From Sophora flavescens (lineage: Eukaryota > Streptophyta > Magnoliopsida > Fabales > Fabaceae), in contig CM061069.1 in assembly GCA_030762895.1 (NCBI GenBank), positions 26,407,404 through 26,471,403 on the forward strand: a stretch of DNA of 64,000 bases. The letters are read 5' to 3'. The notes under the pieces are model-generated. The model saw only the letters and a list, made by a program, of their open reading frames with translations, made no database searches and was not told where the DNA came from. Below, in pieces: positions 11,801-22,541 of the stretch. The position numbers and the translations under genes were made by a program. The first letter of the stretch is position 1, and each line of letters starts with the position of its first letter.

Positions 11801-12517
11801 CCTACCATGAAGTCTCCTGATCCCAAACCGGCTCTACATTTTAACACGTGGATTAATATGCTGTCGGAAGTAAGCCGGAAGGAGTCATCCTTTTCTACCA
11901 CTTCATCGACTCAACATGATTCCAGCGACTCTTTAGTTACTACTCTCATGCATGATCTTCAAGCTCTTCTGATCAATCCTTTTGATGAACTTCTGTCTGA
12001 CATCAAGATTCAAAAAGAACTATCTCGACTTGTCAAGGAGATCACTCCTCTTCATTCTAATCTTCCTCTGTCGAGCCGTTCACTTTTTATCTCTATTCAG
12101 ACATTTTGGGAATGGCTCTCCAGTAAATTAGAAAGGATGACTTCTGTCATTCCTTCTTACGAAGAGGAAGAAAGAATCAAGGACGATCTCTTGGCTCAGT
12201 TTCAGAATCTTGAGTCATCTAAACAAAAAGAACTTGACCTTATTTCCATCGGGATTCAAACCAAGGAGAGCTTACTGGAGTACCGGAAGAAGCTGTTGGC
12301 CGAGATTGAGTTGACGGACCAAAAGTGTGCCAAGTTTGACAAAGCTTTGGAAAAAAGCAAAGACAGAGTCAAAGCTATTGATGATGAATCTGTCCGTCTT
12401 GGCCAAAAAGCTGAAAATGTAGTCAGCAAACTCCGTGCATTGCAGCCCGACTATGAAGCAGCTACTGCTGACAAAACTAATATTTCCCTTGCATGGAGTC
12501 AATTATCTTCTTTTTAG
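8840..12517 (+). CDS. Plant mobile domain (PMD, aminotransferase-like) protein, antisense gene of Tat-1
   Basis: Four exons give an uninterrupted protein of about 1153 residues: 8840-11254, 11320-11400, 11465-11527 and 11615-12517. All three introns are GT-AG and phase 0. Residues about 85-480 match the plant mobile domain, with the hallmark FNFPYGMMGPTLFDMSAITG at about 165-184 and further Trp-rich blocks (WLLQLWLNAVLE). A Lys/Arg/Ser-rich stretch at about 740-765 (SRKRKEK, LSKKSKS) could be a nuclear localisation signal. The last exon encodes a long helical, probably coiled-coil tail. PMD proteins include MAIN and MAIL1, nuclear proteins linked to transposon silencing and genome stability, and PMD genes are known inside transposons. 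Antisense extra ORFs occur in this part of other Tat elements. A 48-bp in-frame stretch (10854-10901, GT...AG) looks intron-like but is short for a plant intron. The gene is open, unlike every sense gene of the element. Confidence 0.88.
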
Positions 12518-13360
12518 GTCAACAGTTGTAATTCTTGTTCTTGTCGACCATTTAACCTGGTCAATTTTTACGGTCAATTGTAATTAATAACCGCCTCCTT
12601 TCTTGCACATTTATTTATTACTGGATTTGACTGCATATTTTCAACTAACTTCGTAACTCATGCTCTATCAAATCATCATAAATGTCATGGTAAGTTTCGA
12701 AACTTTGGTAAACCACATCGCAATAAATGCCTTTTGTGTTCAACTATAAATAACGAGGTCTATAACTCTCTGATTTCTCAATTGAATTTTTCCACATACC
12801 ATGCTTTCCTCTACAACAGGCCTCCACCTATTCATCTTTCTTCCTCCATGAGAATCTGACCTTATCTATATTAGGTTTTCAAACCAAGGTGTTTGTCTTA
12901 ATGGTCACATCCTCCATTAAGGTCAATAACCAATGTAAAAACATATAGTGAAGGTCAGTAACTAATGTAACATCCATAACTGGCCTCACTGCATATCCGA
13001 GGAGAAGCAGATCTTGACACAGAACGAGTGTACCTCGTCTAGTTCCATCATCTTCATCTGGAAGGGTTTGGTGTTATCTACCGTAGCAACAACCACCTTT
13101 TGAATGAAATGATGGTGACATCTGCTCGTGCTTTATCCCCCTTTTGGAGCCTCCTTGACAAATGAGGCAACCGAAATCTCGTGGGAATGAAGCCTCAACA
13201 AATTTAGCTGCACCTCTCCGCTGTTGCATGAAACTAAAATATTATTAGCGCATTGTCCTGTATTTTAGGATTAGACTAGCTTTAATTGACAACTTGATTT
13301 CTGTCATCAAATGACAATATTTCATTTTATCGTCAATTTAATGAATATACTTATTTTTTT
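12518..13360. other. Tat-1 spacer between PMD gene and integrase
   Basis: No coding signal. A plus-strand TATA-like box (CTATAAATA, about 12745-12753) is followed by pyrimidine-rich sequence. An imprecise repeat of AAGGTCA(A/G)TAAC(C/T)AATGTAA occurs near 12919 and 12952. The region may hold the 3' ends of both convergent transcription units. Confidence 0.4.
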
Positions 13361-14703
13361 TTATTCGTCAATTTGTACTTCTAACATCGTCGGTTTGTAT
13401 TCCTTCAAATATTTGCCATTAATTGACTTAATTGTCGAGCCAGTATTAATATTGACAAGTGCGTAAGCATTTCCAGAAAATACTTTGTCAACTCTAAATG
13501 GTCCTTCCCATTTAGGCGACCATTTCCCGTATTCTCGACAACTTTTATCCATGGGCAATATGACCTTCCAGACTAAATCATCTACCTTGAATGCCTTGAA
13601 CTTAACTCGACTATCATAAAATCTGGCAATTCTTTCTTTTTGCCGAATCAAATTCTCCAACGCAATCAATCTGTCATCACTTAATTCATTCAATTCGTAC
13701 AACATTGCATCCCAATACTGGTCAGTAGGCAGGTCATTTTGCCTTTGAATGCGAGCGGATTGGAGATTGATTTCGACAGGTAATACAGGATCGTGTCCAT
13801 AAGTTAGACGATATGGCGAGGTTCCTGTTGACTGTCTGGGTGAATTTCTATATGCCCAGAACACTTGATCAAGGGTATTATGCCAATTTTTAGGTTGTCG
13901 GCCCACATGCTTTTTAATAAGATTAATAATGATCTTATTTATGGCCTCAACTTGACCATTTGCTTGTGCATAATATGGTGTAGATGTGAGCATTTTTATA
14001 TGCCTAGAACTGGCATATTCCACAACTTTCTTTCCGACAAACATTGACCCTTGATCCGTTGTCAGAGTCTGGGGTATGCCAAACCGACAGATAATGTGGT
14101 TTTCAATGAAGTCAATTACTTCTTGTTGGGTGACTGTTTTAAGACAGATTGCCTCTACCCATTTGGTAAAGTAGTCAACTCCAACCAAAATGAATTGATG
14201 TCCTTTCGATGAAGCAGGATGTATTTGACCAATCAAATCCAGAGCCCATCCCCTGAATGGCCAAGGCTTGACAATAGAATGTAATTCGCTAGCTTCAGAC
14301 GCTTTTGTATGCGGCCGTGCTTCTGACACTGTTCACAAGACCTGGCAAATAAAATGCAATCTTTAACCATAGTTGGCCAGTAATATAAACTTCTTCATAG
14401 GACCCATTTCATTTTATCACCTGCCTGATGAGCTCCACATATACCCTCATGGACTTCTGATAGAGTCAAATAAGCATCTTGCTCACTCAGGCACTTGTGT
14501 AGAGTTCCGTCAACAGATTTTCTGTATAACAGTCCTCCTTGCATTGTGTAATTCAATGCCTTGTACTTTGTTTTTCTATCTACATTCTGACTTGGATTTT
14601 CCAAATACTCGATTATTGGCAACCTCCAGTCATTAGGCAGAATTACATCATTAACTAAAATATCTCTTTCTTCTAATGGATACAGCAATTCTCTGATTTC
14701 CAT
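13361..14703 (-). pseudogene. Integrase of Tat-1 (zinc-binding, catalytic and C-terminal parts), frame broken
   Basis: Integrase inserts the DNA copy into the genome. The N-terminal part (14703-14395) has the end of the HHCC zinc finger region (HEGICGAHQAGDKMKW). It runs into a stop codon; reading on in that frame gives CEQCQKHG, the cysteine pair of the finger, and then a frame change near 14310. The catalytic core follows in the second frame (14329-13361): WALDLIGQ (first Asp), LTTDQGSMF (second Asp) and YYAQANGQVEAINK (Glu). The distal part reads KFKAFKVDDLVW and KWSPKWEGPFRVDKV, the usual gypsy integrase C-terminus. The three catalytic acidic residues are present, but one stop and one frameshift separate the finger from the core. 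Confidence 0.88.
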
Positions 14704-15113
14704 TAGTGTCGACAGAGTCTTTTGAGATATTTTATATCCTGAGGCTATCTGAGCTAACTCGTGTTAGCCTCTTGATTTAAATGTCTGGGAATGTATTGAA
14801 CAATTACGTCATCAAATTTTTTCATCAATTTGTTAGCTACGATACAATATTTTGACAAATTGTAACTAACACATTTGTATTCTTGTGTGAGTTGTCTGAT
14901 GACTAATTGAGAATCCCCAAAAATATGCACATTTTGTGCTCTTAATTCTATCAATATTTCCAATCCGACAATCAAAGCCTCATATTCGGCTTCATTGTTG
15001 GAACATGGATATTTAAGTTCAAACATGAACTTTGTAGGAACTCCTTGTGGGGTCACAATAAGGATTCCTATGCCACTACCTCCTTGATGCCTTGATCCGT
15101 CAAAATAGAGTTT
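14704..15113 (-). pseudogene. Second (archaeal-type) RNase H of Tat-1
   Basis: This domain follows the gypsy RNase H and precedes integrase, a position and duplication known for the Tat lineage. It begins without a Met at LYFDGSRHQGG near 15105 (first catalytic Asp) and continues with NNEAEYEALIVGLEIL (Glu), HIFGDSQLVIRQL (Asp) and IPRHLNQEAN (distal part). At about 14755 a frame change truncates it; the continuation into the integrase N-terminus is visible in another frame. The fold and catalytic residues are otherwise preserved. It probably acts on RNA:DNA hybrids during reverse transcription. Confidence 0.85.
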
Positions 15114-16887
15114 TCAAGGTAGTAGACTGACAATATTTATTTCTGGCACATCCAGTCCTGGATGGTCTACCAGAAAGTCAGCTATTGCCTGTCCTTTGAC
15201 AGCTTTAGCTGGCACGTATTGTAAAGAATACTCTGATAAAGCAATGGTCCATTTGCCAATTCGTCCATTAAGGATTGGTTTCGACAACATATACTTTATT
15301 ACATCAGTCTTGGAAATAACTAATACATGACATGGCATCATATAATATTTGAGTTTTGTACAAGAAAAATATAATGCTAAACATAACTTCTCTATTGCAC
15401 TATATCTTCCCTCAGCATCATTTAGGACTCTACTTAGATAATATATAGCCCTTTCAACATTGTCATCGTCATCTTGGGCTAATAAACATCCTATAGTGTC
15501 CTCTGATGCTGATATGTACAACTTCAACGGTCGACGGGGCACTGCAGGCATCATGACCGGTGGACTGACTAGATATCATGAATCGGGTCAAAAGCCTCTT
15601 GGTGACAAGGTTCCCAAATGAAGCTTTGTTCTGATTTCAACTTGACCAGTGGTGCAAATACTCTTGTCCTTCCTGACAGATTTGATATGAATCTTCTGAG
15701 AAAGTTAACCTTCCCTAAGAAGGACTGTAGCTCTTTCTTATTTATCAGCGCGGAGGCCTCCATGATTGCTTTAGCTTTATTCTTGTCTACCTCGATTCCT
15801 TTTTTGTGAACCAGGAATCCTAAGAATTTTGCAACCGACACTCCGAAACTACACTTCTCTGGGTTCATTTTTAGATTATGCTTTCTCATTCTGTCAAATC
15901 CTTGCCTCAGATGCTCCAAATGGTCATCTTTGCTCTTGGACTTGACGACCACATCATCAATATATACTTCTAAAATTTTCCAATAACATCATGGAAAATT
16001 GTATTCATTGCTCGTTGATAGGTGGCTCCTGCATTCTTTAAACCGAAAGGCATGACGACCCATTCATATGTCCCAATTGCTCCTGGACATTTGAAGGCGG
16101 TCTTTGACACATCTTCTTCGGCTATAAAGATTTGATTATATCCTGCATGGCCATCCATACAACTTAAAATCTCATTTCCTGATGCTGAGTCGACAAGCAT
16201 GTCGGCTATAGGCATCGGATATTCATCTTTAGGGGTAGCCATATTCAAATTTCTGAAATCTATGCATACCCTCATCTTTCCATTCTTTTTAATAATGGGG
16301 ACTACATTAAAGAGCCATTCGACATACCTGGTTGTTCGTATGAACTTGGCTTTAAGCAGTCTTTGCACTTCCTCTTTGATTTTATGTACCACCTCTGGAG
16401 CAAACCGTCTGCTTGCTTGTTTAACAGGCTTGCAATCCTCCCTTAGTGGTAGGCGATGTTCAACAAGATCCCTGCTTAAACCAGGCATTTCGTCATAGTC
16501 CCATGCAAAGCAATCTTTGTACTCTGCTATTAATCCGACAAGTTTTCGTTTGTAATCCTTTGGCAGAAAAGCACTGACAAAAATGGGTCTTTTCTTCTCT
16601 TCTGACCCCAAATTTATTTCTTCCAAAGGATCTTCTACTTCCATATTTTGTTTGACTTCGGCTCCTCTCTCAAAACCCAAAGGGCCGTCGTCAATTATAC
16701 AATCCGCCAATACACTCTCTTGAGTGTGTATTTCTTTGTCGGCCAGATAGGCCGACAATCTTCTCAAGTGGGTCTCAATACTCATTGTCAGATTCTGGCC
16801 GGGTCTTGTCGGCCTTGTCTTGTATTGTAACTCCAAACTGGCTAATAAGGCTTGCTTCCAACGTATCCTTATTGATAACCCCTTCAA
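15114..16887 (-). pseudogene. Reverse transcriptase and first RNase H of Tat-1, frame broken
   Basis: Reverse transcriptase fingers and palm lie at 16887-15970, with RFAPEVVHKIKEEVQRLL, VCIDFRNLN, SCMDGHAGYNQI and VVMPFGLKNAGATYQRAMN. A frame change just after 15970 follows, and the catalytic YIDD with VVVKS lies near 15945-15960 in the next frame. The thumb and connection (15952-15569) include NPEKCSFGV and FLGFLVHKKGIEVD. Another frame change near 15560 leads to RNase H (15554-15114): LYISASEDTIGCLLAQ, IYYLSRVL, GRYSAIEKLCLALYF and GQAIADFLVDHP. Two lesions therefore split the domain order RT-RNase H, although all motifs are readable. In an intact element this would be part of a pol polyprotein cleaved by the protease. 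Confidence 0.9.
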
Positions 16888-18433
16888 TGGCAGTTATTGG
16901 CTTCACATTCGGAGAATACACCCGGAAATCAATATGTGCTTGCTGAGCATAACAAGCACTATCGTCTGCCTCCACAATCTCCACTTGATCCTGTTCATTC
17001 CACAAAATCACCTTCTGATGCACCGTCGATGGAACTGCCCCTACCGCATGGATCCAATCCCTGCCAAGCAAAATGTTGTAGCTTGACTTGGCTGGAATTA
17101 TGACGAACAATGTCATTCTTTTGACAGTGCCAATTTGTATATTTAATAAAGTGACACCATCTGACGGAGATGTTTTGCCACTGAAATCAGTGACAACCAT
17201 ATCAGTTGGGATTAGGTCTGACTGATCCTTTCCTAATTTTTTAAACATCGCCCTAGGCATCAAGTTTACAGTAGCACCTCCGTCAATCAAGACTCTATTG
17301 GTGGGTCTTCCATCGATGATGGCCTTCACATGCAAAGGTCTTAGATGATTTTTCTGTTCGTCGGTAGGTTTCTCCAACTGAGCCACGTTGTCGAATACAG
17401 TAACTAAATTCTCTTGTACACACATCCAGTGATCATTTGGGTCTCCTGCATTGTTGACGACATCACTGTCGTCATCAGAGGGATCAAACTCAAAATATCC
17501 CTCGTATTCTGCTGGGATGAAAGAAATCAAACCTATGTTCATTCTCATTCCAGGCTCCAGTATGACTTCATTGTCTGGATCCTCATCCAGAAAAGCACCT
17601 CCGACTGTCCTGCCGTAATTACTCTTTAAGTCACTCTCGTCATCTGACCCTGACCTATCCGACAAAGGCCGGGCAATTCCAGCGCCACAGTTATCTAACG
17701 CTTCCATGATGTCGGCCCAATCCTCGTTCTGGCCGTCCATGTCCATGGCTCCACTGATGTTTATGTCATCATTCGGATCATTCAATGCTTCAATGACAGC
17801 ATCAAATGACAACTCTTCTTTTGTTAAATCGCATTCAGGCTTGAATGTAGTCGGTTGTTGCTCTTCTATTCTAGCCTCAACTTTATTTTCGAGCCCTGCA
17901 ACTCTCTCTACTTCCGTCAGTCCGACTGGCCATTTGCCTTTGGGTTTTACTGGTGAGGATGTTTGTCCTGAAGTCTTCTTCTCCATGAAAACCTGAGATA
18001 TAGGTTTGCCTTGCTTGGTCTGATTACTGAGTTTCTTCTCATCAGCTTCCGTGGGGTGACTTACTATTACACTCTTCATCTTGGTATCTGCTATCTTATC
18101 AACTTTGTTGTCGGTAGTAGCAACCAAGCAACCAACATCTTGGGAAGGCATCTCTTTTATAATGACGCCTCCCTGTTTGGCAAGCTTCTTCTTCTGAGCT
18201 TGTCGGAGTCTCTGTAGTCTCCTCTTTTGGCTCTTGGAAATGGCCAATTGAGTTGAGGGTCCTGAAAGACCAGGCCCTTCCATCTGAGCATTTTTAGCCA
18301 GTTGACCCTTTCGGTAATGTTCATTCCAAAAGGGTGGCCCTCGTTCATTGCCCTTGTTTCTCCGAGCCCACGTCTGTTTTTGCAATTCTGGGTACTGTGT
18401 CATGGCTGAATTCCTTACCCATTTATCCACCAT
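16775..18433 (-). CDS. Protease-containing start of pol, Tat-1
   Basis: A 552-residue open frame. The first 300 residues are hydrophilic, with a Lys/Arg-rich block (SQKRRLQRLRQAQKKKL) and acidic runs, and match no domain I know beyond the gag-pol linker typical of long Tat elements. The aspartic protease follows: the active-site segment is VLIDGGATVNLMP (DGG in place of the usual D-S/T-G), with LLGRDWIH as the flap-distal ILG-type motif. The frame ends at 16775, 113 bp past the start of the overlapping RT frame, which implies a frameshift between them. Whether that shift is programmed or a mutation cannot be decided from one copy. The domain would release gag and pol products in the particle. 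Confidence 0.82.
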   Translation of the reverse strand: MVDKWVRNSAMTQYPELQKQTWARRNKGNERGPPFWNEHYRKGQLAKNAQMEGPGLSGPSTQLAISKSQKRRLQRLRQAQKKKLAKQGGVIIKEMPSQDVGCLVATTDNKVDKIADTKMKSVIVSHPTEADEKKLSNQTKQGKPISQVFMEKKTSGQTSSPVKPKGKWPVGLTEVERVAGLENKVEARIEEQQPTTFKPECDLTKEELSFDAVIEALNDPNDDINISGAMDMDGQNEDWADIMEALDNCGAGIARPLSDRSGSDDESDLKSNYGRTVGGAFLDEDPDNEVILEPGMRMNIGLISFIPAEYEGYFEFDPSDDDSDVVNNAGDPNDHWMCVQENLVTVFDNVAQLEKPTDEQKNHLRPLHVKAIIDGRPTNRVLIDGGATVNLMPRAMFKKLGKDQSDLIPTDMVVTDFSGKTSPSDGVTLLNIQIGTVKRMTLFVIIPAKSSYNILLGRDWIHAVGAVPSTVHQKVILWNEQDQVEIVEADDSACYAQQAHIDFRVYSPNVKPITAIEGVINKDTLEASLISQFGVTIQDKADKTRPESDNEY

Positions 18434-18715
18434 TACGTTGGATGGGGGTGTCCTTGTCTTAACAGGATTAAATCTGCCACTGACAGAGTTAACTACTGTA
18501 GATCCTCTGACTGAATCAAGCCAGCCTCCGGTATTGTGTTGTCCGGATTTTGACTGGTGTATATGTGGCCGACAATTATCTGTCTGCCTTACTGCTGATC
18601 CTCTGGTTGAATCAAGCCAGCCTCCGGTATTGTGCTGTCCGGATTTTGACTGGTGTATGTGTTGCTGACTGCTTGTTTGTCCGTCTATTTACAAGCAGAT
18701 GCAACTCCTCCTCTG
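18434..18715 (-). other. Gag-pol spacer of Tat-1 with 96-bp tandem pair
   Basis: This stretch separates the gag stop codon from the pol frame. It contains two near-identical 70-bp units with a 96-bp period (18501-18570 and 18597-18666), each holding GAATCAAGCCAGCCTCCGGT. Tat and Ogre elements often have an intron or frame change here; no clear splice pair is visible to me. Confidence 0.6.
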
Positions 18716-21118
18716 TCATACTTTGTTGGATCCGGCATGGCTATTTGAGTGTGAAAACCTGCTCTGGTCATCTCGTGGACGATGCGATGGTAATTTCTGC
18801 CCCCAAGCTTTTCTGGCAGCTACCTCATCAAAAAACGCTTCGCATCTAGGGCAAACTTTAATTATGCCCTCATCTTTCTTTCGTGTCATATATTCAATAA
18901 GTGGTTCCCCTGGCTTCGGATAAACATCAAATGGATCTGACAAATCCATTTGGATATTCTGTCCGGCCGTGATGTTGACCATGCCTACTCCTATATGGAC
19001 TTGGCGGTCTGCTTTGTTAGCTTCAGGACCGAAGGGTTCTGTATCAATCTTCATTTCCGGTCTCTTGTCTGAAAACTTTAACCTTCCGTCTGTTAAACCT
19101 TTCTGGATGATATCCCTGAAATGCATACAGTCATTCGTCACATGACCAAAAGTATTATGATACTTACAATATTTCCGATCTTTAATTTCATGGGCTTTCA
19201 AGAGCCTATGATCATCTGACAATTTTAATTGCTTATCTTTAAGTAATATGTCAAATATTTGATCGGCCTTGGTCACGTCAAATGTGTATACTTTCTTATT
19301 AATGAAAGGGATTCTTTCTTTGGCCCTTGCGAGCTTCAAAGCTTGACATATATAAGGTGGACCATTCTTTAGTTCAACATAATCTACCTCATACTCTTCA
19401 GAATCATTACTCTCTTCGTCAGATTCATTACATCCGACAAAATTAACCCTTTCCCTCTTAAGGAATCTCTTCTGCTTAAAAATCTTTTCAGTTCTTAATT
19501 GTTCAATCTGTCGAACCTTGTCCCCTAATTGGGCAAGATCTATCAAATGTTGGTTAACTAGTTTCTTCCTGATATAGTAATCCAGACCACCCGCAGCAAT
19601 TTTCACTATTTCTGTCTCTGGAATAGGGGTGAAACACCGACTCCTCATCTGACGGAATCGAGCTAGGTAGTCGTCAACAGATTCGTTATTCATTCTTTTA
19701 ATTCCAAACAAATCTGCCAATCCTATTTTCAAATCTCCTCTAAAGAATTGGTCATGGAAACCTCTTTCCAATTGATTCCAAGAATGGATTGAATTAGGCC
19801 TTAGGGTTGAAAACCAAGAAAAAGCATTCTTAGTTAACGATCTAGGGAAGAACTTCATTTTTAATCCTTCCTCCAAGGCCAAGTCTCCTAACTCGATGGT
19901 ATATCGAGCAATATGCTCGATTGTCGACTCTCCACTTTCTCCTGAGAATTTCGACAACTTGGGTATTTTATATCCTCGAGGCATTTCTGCCTGTTGGACC
20001 CAATCAGGAAATGCTGATGCAAAAAATGGTTGGTTAGCATAACCAATGTTAAAACCAAACCTATTTAATGCTTGTTCGACCACTTGGTTGACATTTTGAT
20101 TTAAAACATTCTGACGGAACGCTCCAACAGCACCCTGGTTTAGGATCAAATCCTCATCTTCCTCTGGTCGTAGAATATGTACATTTTCACGTCTCAAAGG
20201 AATCCGACAATGAAGCTGTTGTCGTTCATCATCTTGTTCAAATCCGTCAACTTGTGGTTGATTAATCCTATTGAGATTTGCATTGAAATTTCTACCAGTA
20301 TTTTGGTGTTCGCCTGAGGTTACAACACCTAAGGCTCTGTTTAACCGACGTATTTCATTTGTCAATGCTAAACATGCATTGTTTGTGTTTTCCATCAATG
20401 GCGTAATTATTGTACTCATTTGTTGAGTAAATGTATTTACCATGTCATGGTTACTAGAATCAATCTGTTGTCGGACATTGGCTAAAGTAGCCTCCGACAG
20501 ACCAACAATGCTTTGTGGGAGTTGCCTCAATGGAGAAATATATGGCCTTTCTACCGGTTGTTCTTGTCGAGAATGGGTAACTATCATGGACCCCGTTATT
20601 CCATTCGCATGACTGGGAGTTTGCCCCCCAGTCGATGGCCCTGCCTGTCCAGATGTATGGGCAGCCATCGTCATTCCATTCGGATATGGTATGTAAGCAA
20701 ATGGAGTATTTGGGTTGACGGTTGTTGATCCATAAGGCATCCCATATAAAGGTTGTGAGAGAGGTTATGTAGTCCCTCTTGGATTTGAACTCACAACACT
20801 TCTTGATGACAATCCAGTAGTTGATGTATTTATTTGTTGTAAGACAGGTGAAGTTGGTGACGGAAGTGTTCCTTGACCAACTTCGTCAAATCTATTGACT
20901 ACTTGGGCGTAAGAAACGCCTCTTCTTATTCCTAGACCATTAGTACTATTTACCTCTGCATTAGTTCCACTTGCAGGAATATTGTCAACTGGTGCGATAG
21001 CATCTACTGTTGACACAGCGGCATTAGTGTCTACTACGCCTGCATCACTTGCATTATTCATATTTACAGAGTTCTGGGAAATAGATGTTTGAACCACCTT
21101 TCCGCTCCGTAAACGCAT
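18716..21118 (-). pseudogene. Gag of Tat-1 with one in-frame stop
   Basis: The capsid protein gene starts at the ATG at 21118 (MRLRSGK, also the start of the second Tat element at 23641) about 55 bp after the primer-binding site. A single TAA at 20765-20767 splits it; the frame is the same on both sides. The core retrotransposon gag domain is clear: SAFPDWVQQAEMPRG, IPKLSKFSGESGESTIEHI, FSWFSTLRPNSIHSWNQLE, FFRGDLKIGLADL, SVDDYLARFRQMRSRC. Downstream, KYCKYHNTFGHVTNDCMHF looks like the Cys/His nucleic-acid-binding segment of this lineage. A Pro/Gly-rich N-terminal third precedes the core. Without readthrough of the stop, translation would give only 117 residues. Confidence 0.9.
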
Positions 21119-21171
21119 ACAAATAAAGTTGTATGTTAAATTCCTGACACTATACGAGTTACTCTAAACTC

Positions 21172-21192
21172 GTCCCACCGGGCGTGCCAATT
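21172..21192 (-). other. Primer-binding site of Tat-1
   Basis: On the minus strand AATTGGCACGCCCGGTGGGA follows the 5' LTR almost directly. A tRNA 3' end ending in CCA would pair with TGGCACGCC. I do not assign the tRNA. The second Tat element has the same site with few changes at 23574. Confidence 0.75.
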
Positions 21193-21193
21193 T

Positions 21194-22541
21194 ATTTCTT
21201 TTTAATTTATTTCCGCACGTGTTTATAAAGTAATGCCCAAGGGGGGTGTTACACTTCTGGTTTGATGGTGCTGCATTCCAAGTTGGATTATTATATGTAT
21301 CTAAATATATGATATGCATTGTGCCATAAAAATTAGTAATTGGTAGGTCATCAGAGTCATTCAGTTGGCAGAGTGTTGACGCTGGTTTTTGGTTGGTGTC
21401 CAAAATCCTTTTATCACAAATAATTTTTAAGATCAGACGAGTGTAGGGACGGACGAGTTATGCGGTAATCTCGTAAGGATGAGTATATCGCATGTCTGCT
21501 CAAACAAGAATGGCTTCTTATTTTTACAGAAATACATGGATTTGACGGCATGCAACGTGACTTGCAGTGAAATTAGAGGAAAGTAAAAAACGTGAAATTT
21601 AAAGGAAAGCAATAAACAACGAGGAATCTAAAGGAAAGCATGTAAGTTGCAGGAAATTAATTGAAAGCGAGTAAATGACAAGTAAAGATAAATGGCAGTA
21701 AATTAAAGGAAAGAAGCAAGTTATTGAAAAGTATTTAAATGAGTGAAGAGTAGAAGAAAGCTTTTAAAGTGCAGGAAATTAAACGAAAGCGAGTAAAAAG
21801 GCTTGAAAGATAAATGGGGAGGGATAAAGAACTGAACAACGAACTTAAATGAAGAACATAAAAGGAAAAGCTGAAGGTAAAGATGAACATGTAAAATTAA
21901 ATGAGCGGTGCTGTATTATAAATTGAACTGGAAATGAAAAAGGGGTGGAAAAAATACTTGAGTCCAATCCTTTAATCTGCTGTGTGATCGAGATATGCAG
22001 GATATCGCTTCAAGTACAACCTCCTTGATTACATCGGGATTAATAGTATTTATAAGCATACAAAATAACTGCCTAAAGAAACTTCCTATCTTAAAATTTG
22101 ACACCTGTATGGCAGTTTTGCTATGTTTCAAACTATCTGACAAGTAAACTTCTCTAACTGCTCAGTCCTTCGAATGGTTTTATGTCCACTTGTCGTCCAC
22201 AGTTTGGTTATTTGACAACTTATCTTGCTGATGCTGTCAACCCTGGAAACATAGCCATTTCTATACTTTGTTTGTCTGACAATTCTTATTACCAACTTTG
22301 TCGAAAGTTGGGTTGTTACTTCTATTCCTTCGTCAGTCAACTGGATATATTCGTCGGGAATTTGACATGTGTTTTCCTTTCTTGACGGCTTTATCTGTCT
22401 GACATACTAATTTCTGTCAACTTTTCAACCTGTCAATTTTGCTGAATTCGACTCCTCATGGTGGTTATCTGACGACTCTTCAATTTTTTCCGTCATCCTG
22501 TCGGATCTGTTTCCGTAAAGAATTTTAAATTCCTATTAACA
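21194..22541 (-). repeat. 5' LTR of Tat-1
   Basis: Pairs base for base in length with 7145-8492. Counted differences: two near 21275, one each near 21537, 21602, 21717, 21838, 21909, 22251 and 22517, and two near 21949. In element orientation it starts TGTTAATAGG (22541). Confidence 0.92.
22047..22056 (-). promoter_or_regulatory. TATA-like box in the Tat-1 5' LTR
   Basis: On the minus strand CTTATAAATAC lies about 490 bp into the LTR and about 930 bp before gag. The same motif is in the 3' LTR at 7998-8007. Position and sequence fit an LTR promoter; the transcription start is not known. Confidence 0.45.

Larger units (their letters stand above)
7145..22541 (-). mobile_element. Tat-1: complete Tat-lineage Ty3/gypsy retrotransposon with antisense PMD gene
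   Basis: A 15.4-kb element lies on the minus strand between two direct 1348-bp LTRs. In element order it has: 5' LTR (22541-21194), primer-binding site (21192-21172), gag, aspartic protease, reverse transcriptase, RNase H, a second archaeal-type RNase H, integrase, a long 3' region holding an antisense PMD gene, polypurine tract (8508-8493) and 3' LTR. The second RNase H and an extra antisense ORF near the 3' end are known marks of the Tat/Ogre lineage. The LTRs differ at about 11 positions by my count, so insertion was recent. AGCAA occurs just left (7140-7144) and close to the right end (22545-22549) and may be the target duplication, though three bases (CAG) intervene on the right. Sense genes carry at least seven lesions, so movement probably relied on proteins from another copy. 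Confidence 0.93.
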
